Source: Candidatus Babelota bacterium (GTDB taxonomy: Bacteria; Babelota; Babeliae; Babelales; Babelaceae). From it: DNA of 6,925 nt. Of this stretch, positions 6,591 through 6,925 are shown in pieces (within the stretch, counting starts at the first letter, position 1; each line of letters begins with the position of its first letter). The stretch covers positions 1 to 6,925 of the forward strand of contig DNBB01000010.1 in assembly GCA_003484685.1 (NCBI GenBank), in the 5' to 3' direction. Made by a program: the position numbers and the translations under genes. The notes under the pieces were generated by a model, which made no database searches, had not been told where the DNA came from, and worked only from the letters and a program-made list of their open reading frames with translations.

Positions 6591-6628
6591 AGAGCCTCCA
6601 GGTTGTGACGTACTAAATTCTTGTACTC

Positions 6629-6656
6629 GTTATAAAAGAATAGGCATGGAAGTCAA
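6629..6656 (-). promoter_or_regulatory. Sigma70-type promoter for the small exported protein
   Basis: On the minus strand TTGACT (6656-6651) and TATAAC (6634-6629) each match five of six consensus bases and are 16 bases apart. Transcription would start near 6622, giving a leader of about 150 bases that carries the 17-codon frame. The -35 lies within the arm of the hairpin at 6643-6686. Confidence 0.6.
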
Positions 6657-6696
6657 GCAAAAATTGGCTTGGTTAACTTCTATGCCTTTGTTTTGT
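6632..6696. terminator. Bulged hairpin with T-tracts on both sides, likely terminator
   Basis: GGCATGGAAGTCAAGC (6643-6658) pairs with 6667-6686 to give 16 base pairs, one of them G-T, with a 4-base bulge and an 8-base loop. On the minus strand it is followed by TATTCTTTTAT (6642-6632) and lies 67 bases after the stop of the gene at the right edge, so it probably terminates that transcript. On the plus strand TTTGTTTTGT follows, so it could work in both directions. Confidence 0.65.
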
Positions 6697-6753
6697 CGAT
6701 TTGTAAAAGGTACCCGTCAAGTGGCTTTTTGGTGATGGGGAAAAGGCACTCAT

Positions 6754-6925
6754 TTATTTAGTTTTTTGCTTCCACCATGATGTTTTTTCAAGTTTGCTAT
6801 TTGATCGCTCAATTAGGTCTGTTATTTTTTCGAAGACTGTTTTTTTGAGAAGTTCTATCTTTGAATATTTAATGGAATAATATTCCTCATCTTTTAGCCT
6901 CTGATCATAGTTCCTGGAGACTCTG
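6754..6925 (-). CDS. 3' end of a minus-strand gene cut by the window edge, unknown function
   Basis: An open frame enters from the right edge (first full codon at 6924) and ends in TAA at 6756-6754, giving 56 C-terminal residues. They are highly charged and helix-forming, for example LKDEEYYSIKYSKIELLKK and LIERSNSKLEKT, and finish WWKQKTK. The other two frames on this strand close quickly, within 10 codons. The lack of any start and the terminator-like hairpin downstream support a real gene end. No family can be named from so little, though a coiled-coil or membrane-tethered C-terminus would fit. Confidence 0.55.
   Translation of the reverse strand, partial: RVSRNYDQRLKDEEYYSIKYSKIELLKKTVFEKITDLIERSNSKLEKTSWWKQKTK

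Noticed and set aside
6721..6749. A second hairpin just after the right-edge gene (GTGCCTTTT with AAAAAGCCAC on the minus strand)
   Set aside because: It has a mismatch, is AT-rich, and is not followed by a T-run; the hairpin at 6643-6686 is far better.

Overview
The window reads as bacterial chromosome, moderately AT-rich and densely packed, with no rRNA, tRNA, CRISPR array or insertion sequence that I can see. The best lineage hint is the tRNA-guanine transglycosylase at the left edge. From memory its wording (GGSLG, DSSYPTK, IIIPLDEL) is closer to chlamydial enzymes than to those of E. coli or Zymomonas. Together with several small exported proteins of no recognisable family and a PilB-type ATPase, this suggests an obligately host-associated bacterium. 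A Dependentiae (TM6)-like or Chlamydiae-like organism would fit, but this is an inference from style and not a phylogenetic result.

Minus strand, about 4114 down to 1: five genes in one direction with tiny gaps, probably one operon. In transcription order they are a helical-repeat lipoprotein (4114-3236), a YraN/UPF0102 nuclease-fold protein (3232-2843), a short CdsA phosphatidate cytidylyltransferase (2846-2226, overlapping yraN by 4 bases as ATGA), an exported eight-cysteine protein of unknown function (2183-1101), and a tRNA-guanine transglycosylase that runs off the left edge (1080-1).

Plus strand, 4238-5938: a complete PilB/GspE-type secretion ATPase, diverging from the operon across a 123-base intergenic region. 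No other pilus gene follows it. It converges on a small exported membrane protein (6469-6005, minus), and a perfect 14-bp hairpin lies between the two.

Right end, 6470-6925: the 284 bases from 6470 to 6753 hold the 5' leader of the small exported protein. In transcription order there is a hairpin terminator, a good sigma70-type promoter whose -35 box lies inside that hairpin, a 17-codon upstream reading frame with a strong Shine-Dalgarno, and a GC-rich block with an imperfect 18/19-base direct repeat. The last 172 bases are the 3' end of another minus-strand gene cut by the window edge.

Most worth a second look are the transglycosylase, which has lost all three zinc-ligand cysteines and has a eukaryote/Chlamydia-like substrate pocket, and the unusual leader of the small exported protein. 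I found no wholly new multi-gene system.
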